Assembly (NCBI GenBank): GCA_902494345.1
Contig: CABUSV010000010.1
Span: 1 to 64,000, forward strand
Direction of reading: 5' to 3'
DNA length: 64,000 nucleotides
Origin: an uncultured Collinsella sp.
Lineage (GTDB): Bacteria > Actinomycetota > Coriobacteriia > Coriobacteriales > Coriobacteriaceae
Shown here: positions 53,744 through 62,329 of the stretch, piece after piece
Numbering within the stretch: the stretch's first letter is position 1
Layout: every line of letters begins with the position of its first letter
Translations under genes and position numbers: made by a program
Notes under the pieces: model-generated
What the model was told of the DNA's origin: nothing
Seen by the model: only the letters and a program-made list of their open reading frames with translations
The model's database searches: none

Positions 53744-54355
53744 ATGCGCCTATACAGGACGAATTGCGCGCTCTCGTCGGATGATGGACTATGTGTCGAG
53801 ATGAGGATCTCGGGTGGAGGTCACGTCGCGGTCGCGGTCGGGCGCGATGTGGCGGAAGCCCTAGACGACCTCCAGCGCGAATGGTGGCGTATCGAGCGTC
53901 GGGAGGCACGCCACACTCTCAGTTTGGACGCTATGCTCCCCCAGGTGTTGGCGGACCCTTCGTCGAACCCTGAGGAGATGCTGGCGAGGCGATACGAATC
54001 GAAGGCGCTGGCTTGCGCGGTCGCAACACTCTCCCCAGTTCAGATGAGGCGGCTTCTCATGCACGATGTGGCCCTGCTCCCGATAAGGGAAATTGCGGAG
54101 GGGGTGCTTCGAAAGGGCGATAAAGTACGGCCTCTCACGAAGCGAGTGGGAAGGTGGATGCCGACGCACGTTCTCCTTCCTGCGGTCGTAGGGTTGAGAC
54201 GGGCGTCGACGGTGATGCTCGAGCAGGTAAGAACGATCGACAAGGCACGTCTCGGGGTGCGTCTCGACGTTGCGGGCGAGCGTGAGATGACGGGGGCGGA
54301 ACGGCGTAACAAACCACGGCCGTTGGACGGACGTTTCCAATTTGTATGCGATTGA
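53744..54355 (+). pseudogene. Sigma-factor-like / MazF-like deletion chimera
   Basis: 203-codon frame in two parts. Residues 1-125 look like the small sigma-70 region 4 proteins of mobile elements (GRDVAEALDDLQREW, then LSPVQMRRLLMHDVALLPIREIAEG). The expected helix-turn-helix continues in the +1 frame after a G-run at 54100-54104 (FERAIKYGLSRSE). The main frame instead passes into MPTHVLLPAVVGL and STVMLEQVRTIDKARLG, the C-terminal part of a MazF/PemK toxin. A deletion and/or frameshift therefore joined two genes; neither looks functional. GGCGGAGGGGGAC precedes the ATG. Confidence 0.65.
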
Positions 54356-54512
54356 CCGTTCCCTAAAGAACGATGACCAAAAAGACATCTCCTTGGATGA
54401 TCGAGATTGGTCTAAGGCCCGTGACAGCTCTATTGTAAGACGCTGCGTGCGGGCCGGGGCATGCCGTATGTCACGGATTCCCGGGTGGACTGGGCCTCGC
54501 ACGGTGTCAGCG

Positions 54513-55388
54513 CTACTTCCAAACCGCGAGCGCCGCAGTTCCCAAGACGATGAGGGCGAGACCGATGGCGCTGCGTCGCGAGACTTTTTCGTTGAATGCC
54601 AGGCGCGCAAATAGTACCGATACGACAATCGATAGTTTGTCGATCTGCACCACGACGCTCACCTGGCCTGCGGCGATGGCATAGTAATAGAGCAGCCACG
54701 ATGCTCCGGTCGCGATGCCCGATGCCGCGAGAAATACGAGTTCGTAGCGGTCTACGTGCACGGCTTGGCCCATCTTGCCTTTAGCTGCCACGATTGCCCA
54801 TGCCATAACCAGTACCACGCAGGTGCGGATTGCCGTGGCCAGGTTGGACTCGACGCCTTCGATGCCGATCTTGGCGAGGATGGACGTGAGCGCCGCGAAC
54901 ACGGCGGCGCCGAGGGCGTAAGCGAGCCAGGTCCGGTCTTGCTGCTGCTCGGGTCCGGCAGACTGCTTCTTCTCGATCATTAAAAACGTGCCGAGGGTGA
55001 TGACGGCGGTTCCCACGAGCTTAACCGCAAGGTTGCTCGTCTCGCCAAAAAGCACGATGGCGATCAGCGCCGCGAGCACGGTGCTCATCTTGTCGACCGG
55101 TACGACCTTATTGACGTCTCCGATGCTCAACGCCTTAAAGTAACAGATCCACGAAGCGCCGGTAGCGAGTCCCGAGAGGACGAGAAAGAGCCAGGATCTG
55201 GGTTCGATGCTGCCAATGGTTCCAATGGATTCAGAAATACCCGCCATTGCCCAGGCGAAAACGAGCACCACGCAGGTGCGAATGGCCGTCGCGACATCGG
55301 AGTCGGTCTGCTTGATGCCGCATTTGGCCAAGATGGATGTGTTGCCGGCAAAGAATGCTGACGCAAATGCTGCGACGATCCACGACAC
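54513..55388 (-). CDS. EamA-family (DMT) transporter
   Basis: 291-aa permease with ten helices arranged as two homologous EamA halves. Each half carries the same pattern (AIRTCVVLV-AWA and SG-ATGASW), showing clear internal duplication: residues 1-140 and 155-291. The start is GTG, ten bases after AAGGAGG. Likely metabolite or amino-acid efflux; the substrate is unknown. Confidence 0.9.
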   Translation of the reverse strand: MSWIVAAFASAFFAGNTSILAKCGIKQTDSDVATAIRTCVVLVFAWAMAGISESIGTIGSIEPRSWLFLVLSGLATGASWICYFKALSIGDVNKVVPVDKMSTVLAALIAIVLFGETSNLAVKLVGTAVITLGTFLMIEKKQSAGPEQQQDRTWLAYALGAAVFAALTSILAKIGIEGVESNLATAIRTCVVLVMAWAIVAAKGKMGQAVHVDRYELVFLAASGIATGASWLLYYYAIAAGQVSVVVQIDKLSIVVSVLFARLAFNEKVSRRSAIGLALIVLGTAALAVWK

Positions 55389-55531
55389 GGGTGCGGTGCC
55401 TCCTTGGATAATGGGTTTATCCTGCGAGTTTTATGGACATGAGGATACCGCCCCGCCATGAAGGTTTGATATGGCCGCGGCGAGACGGGGGTCATGTTGC
55501 GGGGAGCCATTTGGTTAAGGCTCGAATTGAA

Positions 55532-55703
55532 GGTGAGTGTTTTTCCGAGAAGTGAACGAGTCAATATGGACCCCTGGAGCATGCACACTTTTTTCGAATA
55601 AAACCGCTGGATTTCTAGGCAAAAAGTGCAGGAACTAAGCCCACAAAAATGTCGATGATACAGGGTACTGATTTTACTCGTTCACTTCTCGGAAAACATT
55701 CAC
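55532..55703. repeat. 172-bp hairpin element, copy 2
   Basis: The ends pair over about 28 bp (TTTTCCGAGAAGTGAACGAG and complement, with outer GGTGAGTG against CATTCACC). The middle carries AAAACCGCTGGATTT and GGCAAAAAGTGCAGGAA, matching the apical part of copy 1 at 21858-22040. No open frame. The remaining parts of the 55389-55837 gap show nothing else. Confidence 0.8.
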
Positions 55704-55837
55704 CCTCGATATGCTGTCGGCTTCTCTTTGGTTGCCAAGATCTAAACGGTACGCCGTGAAGGGTGGTAGCGACGTTGTTGCTGCTTCTCTTATCTAGTAA
55801 ATGAGGTGGGGCGCCGCCCAAGTCCTTTAGCTGTCGA

Positions 55838-56539
55838 TCACAGGTCGCGTGCCCGGTAGACCTTGGTGCTGATGGCACAGCTGACAACGCCAAGGACGAC
55901 CGTTGCCAGCGCGACGGCACCACACAGGCAACCGAGGACGGCAGGATCGGGATTCGTCCCTGCAATCGACATGAGCTGGTTGTTGATGGGGTTAAATGAG
56001 TTTAGCGTGACCATGATAAGGCACATGTATAGGGCGTACAGACCAACGGATAGGCGTTGCGCCTTCATGTGTTCAAATCGAAAGAACAGAGGCAGTACCA
56101 AAAACACCGCCATGAGGGAGAAAAGCATCGATATTGCCGAGGCGATTGCGGTCTCAAAGACGGTCTCTCCCGTGGAGGGGATACCCACGCTGTTTAAGAT
56201 CGGGATGGCGACGATACTCAACAGCGCGCCCGCGCACGCCATGATGACCGAGAAAATAGTGATGCACAGGTAGCGTGCGCTGACGATGTCTTTGCGTGAG
56301 ATGGGCAGCGTTGTCCGATAGCGCTCCCATCCGTTTTGGTTGTCGAGCCCGGCCAGCGACGTCATGGCCATGATAGGCGACATGGCACTGATCGCGAAGG
56401 CGCCGGCGGCGCTCATGTCGGAATCACCATTCGATGCGTTGACGGCGGTCAGCACGACGAAGATGAACAGGCCGACACCTGCGATGCTCGGGACGAGCGT
56501 GCGAACGATGGCAAGCTCGGACATAATGGCGCGTTTCAT
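55838..56539 (-). CDS. ABC-2 type permease of the GntR-linked transporter
   Basis: 233-aa membrane protein with six hydrophobic helices in the ABC-2 permease style (YtrC/ABC2_membrane_5 type). It has DNQNGWERYRTTLPISRKDIV, a common cytoplasmic loop in this family. The start overlaps the stop of the ATPase gene (ATGA). It is the third gene of the GntR-ATPase-permease operon. In related Ytr/Bcr systems such pumps respond to cell-wall antibiotics; the substrate here is unknown. Confidence 0.88.
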   Translation of the reverse strand: MKRAIMSELAIVRTLVPSIAGVGLFIFVVLTAVNASNGDSDMSAAGAFAISAMSPIMAMTSLAGLDNQNGWERYRTTLPISRKDIVSARYLCITIFSVIMACAGALLSIVAIPILNSVGIPSTGETVFETAIASAISMLFSLMAVFLVLPLFFRFEHMKAQRLSVGLYALYMCLIMVTLNSFNPINNQLMSIAGTNPDPAVLGCLCGAVALATVVLGVVSCAISTKVYRARDL

Positions 56540-57417
56540 TTCAAAGCCCCTTTCAGCATGAAGCGAAGATAGTCATCAATGGTTGCCCGATCGCAGGGAA
56601 TCTCGGGGAAGGCCTCGAGCACTTCGCGGTGGTTGGGCACGAGCACGTCCACGCTGTAGGCGTGGCGGGCGGCGCGGGTGCCTTCGACGCAAGCCATGAG
56701 CTCGGCGGCCTGTGCCTGGGTGCAGTGGGCGATGCCGGCGCGGTCGGTAATGTCCTTGCGTGGCAGGTCAAACACAATCGAGCCGTTATCGATGCAGATG
56801 ACGCGGTCGGCAGCACGATCGAGATCAGACGTAATGTGGCTCGAGAGCAGCACGCTGCGCTGGCCGTCGGCGACAAAGGCGAGCAGCTCATCGAGCAGTT
56901 CCTCGCGTGCCATGGGATCGAGGCCCGCGGTGGCTTCGTCCAAAACGAGCAGCTTGGCATGGTGGCTGAGCGCGCAGGCGAGCTGCAGCTTCATACCCAT
57001 GCCGCGGGAGAGGTCCTTGACCTTTGTCTTGGGATCGAGGCCAAATCGGTTGATGAATCCGGCGAACGTTTCGCGGTCCCACGTGGGGTACGCCGGGCCT
57101 ACGAGCGCCTCGATCTGGCCGACCTTGAGCGTGGAGGGGAAGGGGCATGTGTCCAGCACGAGGCCGATGCGAGAGCGCAGGTGGCGTTGCGACTCATCGG
57201 GCGCGTCGGTGCCACAGCGCTGCCCAAACAGGTGTACCTCGCCGGCCTCGAGCTTTATAAGCCCAAGCGTGGCGCGAATGGTCGTCGTCTTGCCGGCGCC
57301 GTTTGCGCCCACAAAGCCAACAATTTGGCCGGGCTCCACGGCCAACGTGACGCCACGTAGCGAAAAGCGGTCGCTCACGCGGCGTGAGATGCTTTTGAGT
57401 TCTAGCAAGTTTTGCAT
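56536..57417 (-). CDS. ABC transporter ATPase of the GntR-linked operon
   Basis: 293-aa ATPase. Walker A GANGAGKTT, a signature LSRGMGMKLQLACAL, Walker B LLVLDEATAGLDP and H-loop SSHITSDLDRAAD are present. The C-terminal extra about 70 residues are typical of the DrrA/CcmA group. It lies 23 bp downstream of the GntR gene and overlaps the permease gene. Confidence 0.92.
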   Translation of the reverse strand: MQNLLELKSISRRVSDRFSLRGVTLAVEPGQIVGFVGANGAGKTTTIRATLGLIKLEAGEVHLFGQRCGTDAPDESQRHLRSRIGLVLDTCPFPSTLKVGQIEALVGPAYPTWDRETFAGFINRFGLDPKTKVKDLSRGMGMKLQLACALSHHAKLLVLDEATAGLDPMAREELLDELLAFVADGQRSVLLSSHITSDLDRAADRVICIDNGSIVFDLPRKDITDRAGIAHCTQAQAAELMACVEGTRAARHAYSVDVLVPNHREVLEAFPEIPCDRATIDDYLRFMLKGALK

Positions 57418-57440
57418 GGCATAGCCTTTCTTGCAGATGG

Positions 57441-57821
57441 TTACTGCATGGTTTCGGGGGCTACCAGGTCGAGCATTTCGTGCAGTTTATCGCGCGTGAC
57501 GCCCACGGCTTCGGCTTGCGTTGCTGCCTGTGCGAGCAGCTCTTCGATATGGCAGAGCTGATTTTCGCGCAAGAGTTCTTGGTTGCCCTCGGCGACAAAA
57601 CAGCCCTTGCCCTGCACAGTGCAGATAAAGCCGAGTTGCTCCAGGTCGGCGTAGGCGCGCTTGGTGGTGATGACACTCACGCCAAGATCGCTCGCGAGTG
57701 CACGGATGCTGGGGAGTTTGGCTCCCGCAGCAAGCGTGCCCGAAAGGATCTGAGCTTTGACCTGCGAGGTTATCTGCTCGTAGATGGGCTTATCGCTCGA
57801 ATTGGATAGGATGATGTCCAC
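57441..57821 (-). CDS. GntR-family regulator (YtrA subgroup)
   Basis: 126-aa regulator. The N-terminal winged helix (PIYEQITSQVKAQILSGTL, then LPSIRALASDLGVSVITTKRAYADLEQLG) is followed by a short helical dimer domain of about 50 residues, the hallmark of YtrA-type proteins. These regulate the ABC genes in their own operon. A clean palindrome 28 bp upstream (57849-57880) is the likely operator. Confidence 0.92.
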   Translation of the reverse strand: MDIILSNSSDKPIYEQITSQVKAQILSGTLAAGAKLPSIRALASDLGVSVITTKRAYADLEQLGFICTVQGKGCFVAEGNQELLRENQLCHIEELLAQAATQAEAVGVTRDKLHEMLDLVAPETMQ

Positions 57822-57848
57822 AGCGGCTCCTTAGCTGATGGGCTACAC

Positions 57849-57880
57849 GTGTATATAACCGGTAAGCACAGTATATACAC
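57849..57880 (-). promoter_or_regulatory. YtrA/GntR operator
   Basis: GTGTATATA and TATATACAC flank a 14-bp centre, in the promoter region of the GntR-ABC operon. The arms match the GTGTA...TACAC pattern typical of YtrA-type operators. A TATATAAC or TATATAC could be the -10. Confidence 0.7.
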
Positions 57881-57925
57881 ACTATGCACAGTTATGCAAG
57901 AGGAAATTACGGGGCAGTCCGTCCC

Positions 57926-58205
57926 TCTACTCATTCATCTCAATCTGTAACACTAAGACCCGTTTTGGATGACTAACTGTTACAGATTGAGATCTTATTT
58001 GTCTGTCCATTCATTTGTCTCGATCTGTAACATCTGGAGTTGTTTTTGGCAGCTAACTGTTACAGATTGAGATTTTGTCGACAGGTCCATTCATTTGTCT
58101 TGATCTGTAACATCTAGACCCGTTTTTGCTGGCTAACTGTTACAGATCAAGATATTGGCTGCCCGCCCTGTGCGTTCATCTCAATCTGCCACTATTAACA
58201 GCGCC
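57926..58205. repeat. Tandem 80-bp palindromic units (3.5 copies)
   Basis: The motif ATCTGTAACA starts at 57943, 58023 and 58103, an exact 80-bp period, and a diverged ATCTG at 58183 keeps the phase. Each complete unit has ATCTGTAACA, a spacer with a (C/G)TTTT(T/G) run, then CTAACTGTTACAGAT, so it can fold into a hairpin with 10-bp arms. Unit 4 loses its right arm where the integrated element begins. Confidence 0.85.
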
Positions 58206-58209
58206 CGTT

Positions 58210-59370
58210 TTACCTGCTGGTTTGTTGGGAAATATCCCAATTTATCCCAAGTGCGTCGCAAACGGAACGGGCCACCTGCTCACGAGAGGGACGAATATAA
58301 TGTCGGCCCGACACGCCCGGCAGGGAGTGACCCATGAGCATCTCCATGAGGTCCCAGGGCATGTGCAACTCCATCTCGCAGATCGTTCGCCACGAGTTGC
58401 GGAGGTTCGACCATGGGATGTGCTCGATACCCTCGGCCTCGCACCACTTCTTCCATCTATGATTGCACATCCCTCGGTTCATGGGCAGTCCGTCCCCGCG
58501 ATCTGCTAGCCACTCGGAGCCTGCCGCGCGGCGTTCGTCTGCAATTTCGAGCAGGCGCCCGGCGGCATCCGGCAGCACCACGACTGTGCGTATGGACTTT
58601 CGCGTCTTGAGTACGCCGTCCGCCGTGGGCTCGATGCCCGCTTGCTCCATCTGGCGCACGAGGTCGACCGTTGCGAGCGTTGTTGATCCTGTCGCGAATG
58701 GCATGACCTCATCGGTGCGGATGCCCAGCGACTCACCCGACCGGCATGAGCCAAAGCATGCCATGATGAACGGCGCCTCGAGCGAGGTCCCGTGCAGGCG
58801 CTCCAGGATGTCCTTGGATTCGGCAAGCGTGTACAGGCGCTTGGAGCGCTCGCGTGTCTTGCGCGTGGGCATGGTGTACTTCACGGTGGCGGCAAACGGG
58901 TCGATGGGCAGCACGACAAAGCCCGACACAGTGCCGTAGATCTTGCGCAGGGTGAGTAGGGCAGTGTCCGCCGTCGCTGCGGGGAGAGTCAGGAGCCATT
59001 CCTGCAGGTGCACGGGGCGCAACTGGTCGACCGGCATTGAGCCCCATGTGGGGCCGACGTAGTTCGCCCACGACCTTGTGACGAGGTTACGGGTGTTCGG
59101 CGCGAGCGTGCCGGCGGCCACCTGTGCCGCCATGGTCGGCTCGAGCCATGTACCGTATGCCTGGGCGATGGTCGGCACCGGCTTGTCATTGGCGCGCTCT
59201 ACGTGGATGCGGTCGAGTTCGGTGCACGCCTCGCGGTAGGTGCCGTATACCGTCTTGGTTTTGCGTTTGCGTCCGCACGGCGTGTTCTCCTGCCATCGGA
59301 GGATGTATTTCTTGCCACGCTTGGCCTCGGTGATTGAACCCCAGGCGCGGCGCCTCTGTTTGCGTGTCAT
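58210..59370 (-). CDS. int: Tyrosine recombinase (phage-type integrase)
   Basis: 386-aa site-specific recombinase. An N-terminal arm-binding segment (GKKYILRWQENTP) and a core-binding domain (about 65-160) precede the catalytic domain with Arg in SCRSGESLGI, an RNSWRT segment in place of HxxR, and GHSLPGVSGRHY containing the His and the nucleophile Tyr. It reads toward the 80-bp repeat array, as expected for an integrase next to its left attachment site. The stop lies within 10 bp of the array. Confidence 0.9.
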   Translation of the reverse strand: MTRKQRRRAWGSITEAKRGKKYILRWQENTPCGRKRKTKTVYGTYREACTELDRIHVERANDKPVPTIAQAYGTWLEPTMAAQVAAGTLAPNTRNLVTRSWANYVGPTWGSMPVDQLRPVHLQEWLLTLPAATADTALLTLRKIYGTVSGFVVLPIDPFAATVKYTMPTRKTRERSKRLYTLAESKDILERLHGTSLEAPFIMACFGSCRSGESLGIRTDEVMPFATGSTTLATVDLVRQMEQAGIEPTADGVLKTRKSIRTVVVLPDAAGRLLEIADERRAAGSEWLADRGDGLPMNRGMCNHRWKKWCEAEGIEHIPWSNLRNSWRTICEMELHMPWDLMEMLMGHSLPGVSGRHYIRPSREQVARSVCDALGINWDISQQTSR

Positions 59371-59427
59371 ATAATGTCCCTAGGTTGCCCGGAGCTATCT
59401 CCGTGTTACTCCGGCATCCTTGTTGTC

Positions 59428-59472
59428 ACCCCACCGCGCCAAGGTTCCAGCCGTGCGCGGTGGGGTTTCTTT
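59428..59472 (+). terminator. Terminator-like hairpin upstream of integrase gene
   Basis: ACCCCACCGCGC and GCGCGGTGGGGT arms, 15-nt loop, then TTTCTTT. It faces the + strand with no coding gene in the 57 bp before it, so it may end a small RNA or an antisense transcript. Confidence 0.6.
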
Positions 59473-59512
59473 ATGTCTGGAGCTGTCAAAGATTCTTTGA
59501 CAGCTCGGGCGT

Positions 59513-59555
59513 CCGCTTGGATTTTCCGGAAAAACCTGAAAAACCTGCCGAGCCG
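59513..59555. repeat. Left member of repeat pair around the DUF3644 gene
   Basis: CCGCTTGGATTTTCCGGAAA, then AACCTGAAAAACCTGCCGAG. It is similar to 60816-60860 in the same orientation. A 27-bp palindrome, AGCTGTCAAAGA and its complement, precedes it at 59480-59506. Confidence 0.6.
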
Positions 59556-59699
59556 TTGATCCCAATCGCGTTGAATGCCGTTGCAGTCTCCAATCTCCAT
59601 AACCGCTCGATTTACAACAACGCCAATTAGTACGATAATCACGGTAACGAGACGTACCCGCGAAGGAATACGGCTGGGTTCCCGAATGGGAGTAGGCGG

Positions 59700-60743
59700 T
59701 TATTTCCGCTTAGAATCCTTTGCCCCTGGGGTCGTCTCGTTTTGCTTTTTAGCGAGCGCTTGCTTCAGGGAGTCGATCACGTCCGACGGGTTCTCGCGGA
59801 TCCTATCCACAATGAAATCAACGGTTTTCATCGAGTACGTGTACGAGCCGTTCCTTCCGACCTCATGCTTGTAGGCGAGCTCCTTGTTCGACTTGATGTC
59901 GTAGAAGTTCAGGAACAGCTTCCAGTCATTGGCCGTGAACTGCTTCGGTTCGCCATTTGCCATGAGTACGATTCCGAGCCTGCCAAGCTTTGAATTGACA
60001 TGCTCGAGAACCTTCTTCATCGACAGCGGATGCGTGTTTTTTGGGTCCTGGAATACCTTTGCAGTGCGGATCGCCCTGTCAGATGAGTTATCGATGGCGA
60101 CGGTAAAGTCGGCATTCTTGAGGTTCTTCGTTATCGCCATCTCGGTCAGGAAGACGCACGAGTATCTCTGATTCTCCTGGAGCTGCTGCTCCTGTTCGAT
60201 CTCCGACTCATCGAAGAGGAACTTCGAGGCTATCTCGACTGGGTACTTGGCGCGTATCACCTCCGGCGTGGCTGGGTTGGCGCTCATCGACAGCATCAGG
60301 AAATGCTGGGGGATGATATCCGACATCCTTCTCCCGTGGAACTCGTACATCTTCTCGTCGAAGTTCGTCACGCACGACTGGAACAGGCCAACGTAGATCT
60401 GCTCGTATTCCTGGACGATGAAATGCGTGCTCGTGTTGCGCAGGCGGATGATGTCCTCGAGGTTGCGCCTCAACGGGTCCTTGTCGTTCGTGAAGACCTG
60501 GGAGATGCAGCGCTCCAGCGTGATCGTCCTGTCGGTGTTGTCCCTGTAGTAGACGGCCGATATGCCCCTGTCCGCTATCAGCTTTGCCTTGAGCATCAGC
60601 TCCCACGCATTGCAGATAAAGAACGAGAAGCCCTCGACCCTGTATTTGATGCTCGGTCTGTTGTAAAGCTCGATGGCGAGGACGAAGGCCTCGCTGGATT
60701 TATCCAGCAGCCTGTTGTACGTCTGCTCGCAATTGCCTTCCAT
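59700..60743 (-). CDS. DUF3644-family protein (putative defence gene)
   Basis: 347-aa protein. The N-terminal about 170 residues match the DUF3644 pattern: AIELYNRPSIKYRVEGFSFF, then WELMLKAKLI and RLRNTSTHFI, a HEPN-like arrangement with the R-N-x-x-x-H motif of nucleases. The C-terminal part is a winged-helix-like domain. DUF3644 proteins are frequent cargo of mobile elements and defence islands; a toxin or abortive-infection role is inferred. The start is the ATG after AAGGGAG. It is a single gene, flanked by similar repeats and preceded by a strong palindrome. Confidence 0.8.
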   Translation of the reverse strand: MEGNCEQTYNRLLDKSSEAFVLAIELYNRPSIKYRVEGFSFFICNAWELMLKAKLIADRGISAVYYRDNTDRTITLERCISQVFTNDKDPLRRNLEDIIRLRNTSTHFIVQEYEQIYVGLFQSCVTNFDEKMYEFHGRRMSDIIPQHFLMLSMSANPATPEVIRAKYPVEIASKFLFDESEIEQEQQLQENQRYSCVFLTEMAITKNLKNADFTVAIDNSSDRAIRTAKVFQDPKNTHPLSMKKVLEHVNSKLGRLGIVLMANGEPKQFTANDWKLFLNFYDIKSNKELAYKHEVGRNGSYTYSMKTVDFIVDRIRENPSDVIDSLKQALAKKQNETTPGAKDSKRK

Positions 60744-60756
60744 TATTCTCCCTTCA

Positions 60757-60784
60757 CCCATTTTCGTGACGTTACGAAAATGGG
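60757..60784 (-). promoter_or_regulatory. Palindromic operator in the DUF3644 promoter
   Basis: CCCATTTTCGT and ACGAAAATGGG, perfect 11-bp arms around GACGTT, 13 bp before the start codon. It is probably bound by a regulator, perhaps the protein itself. Confidence 0.6.
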
Positions 60785-60815
60785 AAACAACTGGCGTTTT
60801 GGTGCGCGCCTGCAC

Positions 60816-60860
60816 CCGCTTGGGTTTTTTCGAAAAAACCGAAAAAACCTAGCCGCGCCG
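60816..60860. repeat. Right member of repeat pair around the DUF3644 gene
   Basis: CCGCTTGGGTTTTTTCGAAA, then AAACCGAAAAAACCTAGCCG. It contains the palindrome GGTTTTTTCGAAAAAACC. Matches the repeat at 59513 apart from a few changes and a 2-bp length difference. Confidence 0.6.
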
Positions 60861-60906
60861 CGGGTCATAATCTTGGTGAACACCATTCCCGCTCCTGGAG
60901 GTACCC

Positions 60907-61197
60907 ATGGCTCGCTATAGCGTCGGCGCATACACGTACGAGGACGATTCCCTCGACACGATGATCTACGACGGGCTCACGGGCATCCCGTTGAGTTTAG
61001 GGTACGAGCTCGTGTCGCAGGAGCGCGGGGACACCGTGAGGGTCGTCGCCCTGGGCGTGAAGGACGACACCGCTGGCCCCGTCCCGTTTGCGACGCTCAG
61101 GCCGTGCGCGTACTCCCTGGCGTCCGAGTACGACGTGCGCGCCGTGAGGTGCCCGCAGACCGGGCAATGGGTCCTCATCGGGTACATGGGCGTCTAG
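60907..61197 (+). CDS. Hypothetical protein, 96 aa
   Basis: Starts at ATG five bases after GGAGG. The sequence is soluble and beta-rich (VRVVALGVKDD, CPQTGQWVLIGYMGV), with Tyr and Asp near the N-terminus. It carries two Cys near residues 73 and 85. No family recognised. It is divergent from the DUF3644 gene and ends before a strong terminator, so it is a monocistronic cargo gene of the element. Confidence 0.7.
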   Translation: MARYSVGAYTYEDDSLDTMIYDGLTGIPLSLGYELVSQERGDTVRVVALGVKDDTAGPVPFATLRPCAYSLASEYDVRAVRCPQTGQWVLIGYMGV

Positions 61198-61302
61198 AGG
61201 AAGCTCGCGATCTTCCCTCCGACAGTTAGAATGGTTCATAAAAGGTTCCCTCCCATTGATACGTGCCCCTGGGCTCTTCGCTTGGCGATAGTTGGGAAGG
61301 TC

Positions 61303-61338
61303 GGATAGGGCGTGCCTCCGGGTGCGCCCTATCCTTTT
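61303..61338 (+). terminator. Terminator after the 96-aa gene
   Basis: GGATAGGGCG and CGCCCTATCC arms, 12-nt loop, then TTTTAA. Confidence 0.85.
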
Positions 61339-61347
61339 AACTAGTGC

Positions 61348-61893
61348 CTATACCCCGAGGAGCGCTGCGAGGGTGCCGATCGCCTTGGCCACCTTGGGGA
61401 CGAGTCCCGCGGCCTTGGATGCGAGGTCGAGCGCGTCCTTTGCCTTCTCGGCGAAGCCGCGCTCGTCCTTCTCCTCGGCGGCGAACCGCAGGTCGGCGAG
61501 GGCGAGCTTCACGGCGGCGAGGTCCTCGGGCGACAGGCCCTGGCTGTTCGATATCTGCTTGATCGTCTGGTTGAAGTCGACCGTGACGGTCGCCTCGACG
61601 GTGGCGGTCGCCCTCGCCTCGATCTGGTCGGCGGTCGCCTTGGCCATCATATAGTCGTACTCCATGCGGTCCCGGTGCGCGAGCAGCAGCTCGCGGATTG
61701 TCTCGATGGACGTGATATCGATCATGTCGGGACTGGTATTGCCCATCACTCTGGTCCCGGTCTCGCGCTCGATGATTTCCCCGAATACCGTCATGTACCT
61801 CGCCACCACCTTCTGCCTGAGACCGGGCGGGTCGCTCTCGATGACCTCGTCGCACATGTTCACCAGGCGGTCGATTGAATCGTACATTCCCAT
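61348..61893 (-). CDS. Hypothetical helical protein
   Basis: 181-aa protein from the ATG giving MGMYDSIDRL; a TTG four codons upstream also works. It is acidic and almost all helical, with a Thr/Val-rich stretch (TATVEATVTVDF) and an Ala/Lys-rich hydrophobic C-terminus (KVAKAIGTLAALLGV) that could be amphipathic. No family recognised. It lies 37 bp downstream of the CI-like repressor gene on the same strand, so it may be a lysogenic-side gene co-expressed with the repressor. Confidence 0.65.
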   Translation of the reverse strand: MGMYDSIDRLVNMCDEVIESDPPGLRQKVVARYMTVFGEIIERETGTRVMGNTSPDMIDITSIETIRELLLAHRDRMEYDYMMAKATADQIEARATATVEATVTVDFNQTIKQISNSQGLSPEDLAAVKLALADLRFAAEEKDERGFAEKAKDALDLASKAAGLVPKVAKAIGTLAALLGV

Positions 61894-61930
61894 GTTATCT
61901 GCCAATCTCGCAGGTGGTTCCTTTGAATGC

Positions 61931-62314
61931 CTACGCGGACCTTACTTGATCCGCTTCCAGCCCTTCGCCTTCAGGCGCTGCAGGTTGATTTTGAGACAGC
62001 TCGGCCTGGTCGCGTGCCGTCTCCAGGATCTTCGAGCGCCTCTTCTCGGTGCTCTGCCGGTAGCAGGTGATCAGCTCGCCCTCCGCGCCCGCCGGCGCCG
62101 TCGGCTTGTCCTCGGGATGCTCCTCGTACCATCCGAGCAGGTCGTTGGGGTCGGTGTGGAGAACCTTCGCGCACTTCCAGAGCTGCTCAATATCGGGAAG
62201 GGTCTTCCCTCGTTCCCAGTTGCCTACCGTTTTGATGTCAACGTTCAACGCGTTTGCCAGATCAGCCTGTGAATATCCGTTTTCTTTCCTAGCCTGCTTA
62301 AGTTTTAAGTTCAT
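61931..62314 (-). CDS. CI-like XRE repressor
   Basis: 127-aa regulator. Residues 1-60 form the helix-turn-helix (YSQADLANALNVDIKTVGNW), followed by DIEQLWKCAKVLHTDPNDLLGW. The short C-terminus is disordered and acidic, without the peptidase domain of LexA-type CI. The ATG is five bases after GGAGG. It is divergent from the Cro-like gene at 62471, with three related operators between them, so the pair likely forms the element's maintenance switch. Confidence 0.85.
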   Translation of the reverse strand: MNLKLKQARKENGYSQADLANALNVDIKTVGNWERGKTLPDIEQLWKCAKVLHTDPNDLLGWYEEHPEDKPTAPAGAEGELITCYRQSTEKRRSKILETARDQAELSQNQPAAPEGEGLEADQVRSA

Positions 62315-62329
62315 CGTCACCTCCAATAT

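Noticed and set aside
57926..58205. CRISPR array
   Set aside because: The units are 80 bp, similar throughout and palindromic, with no variable spacers or cas genes.
58200..58210. tRNA gene as the integrase target
   Set aside because: No tRNA-like sequence found next to the integrase; the adjoining sequence is the 80-bp repeat array.
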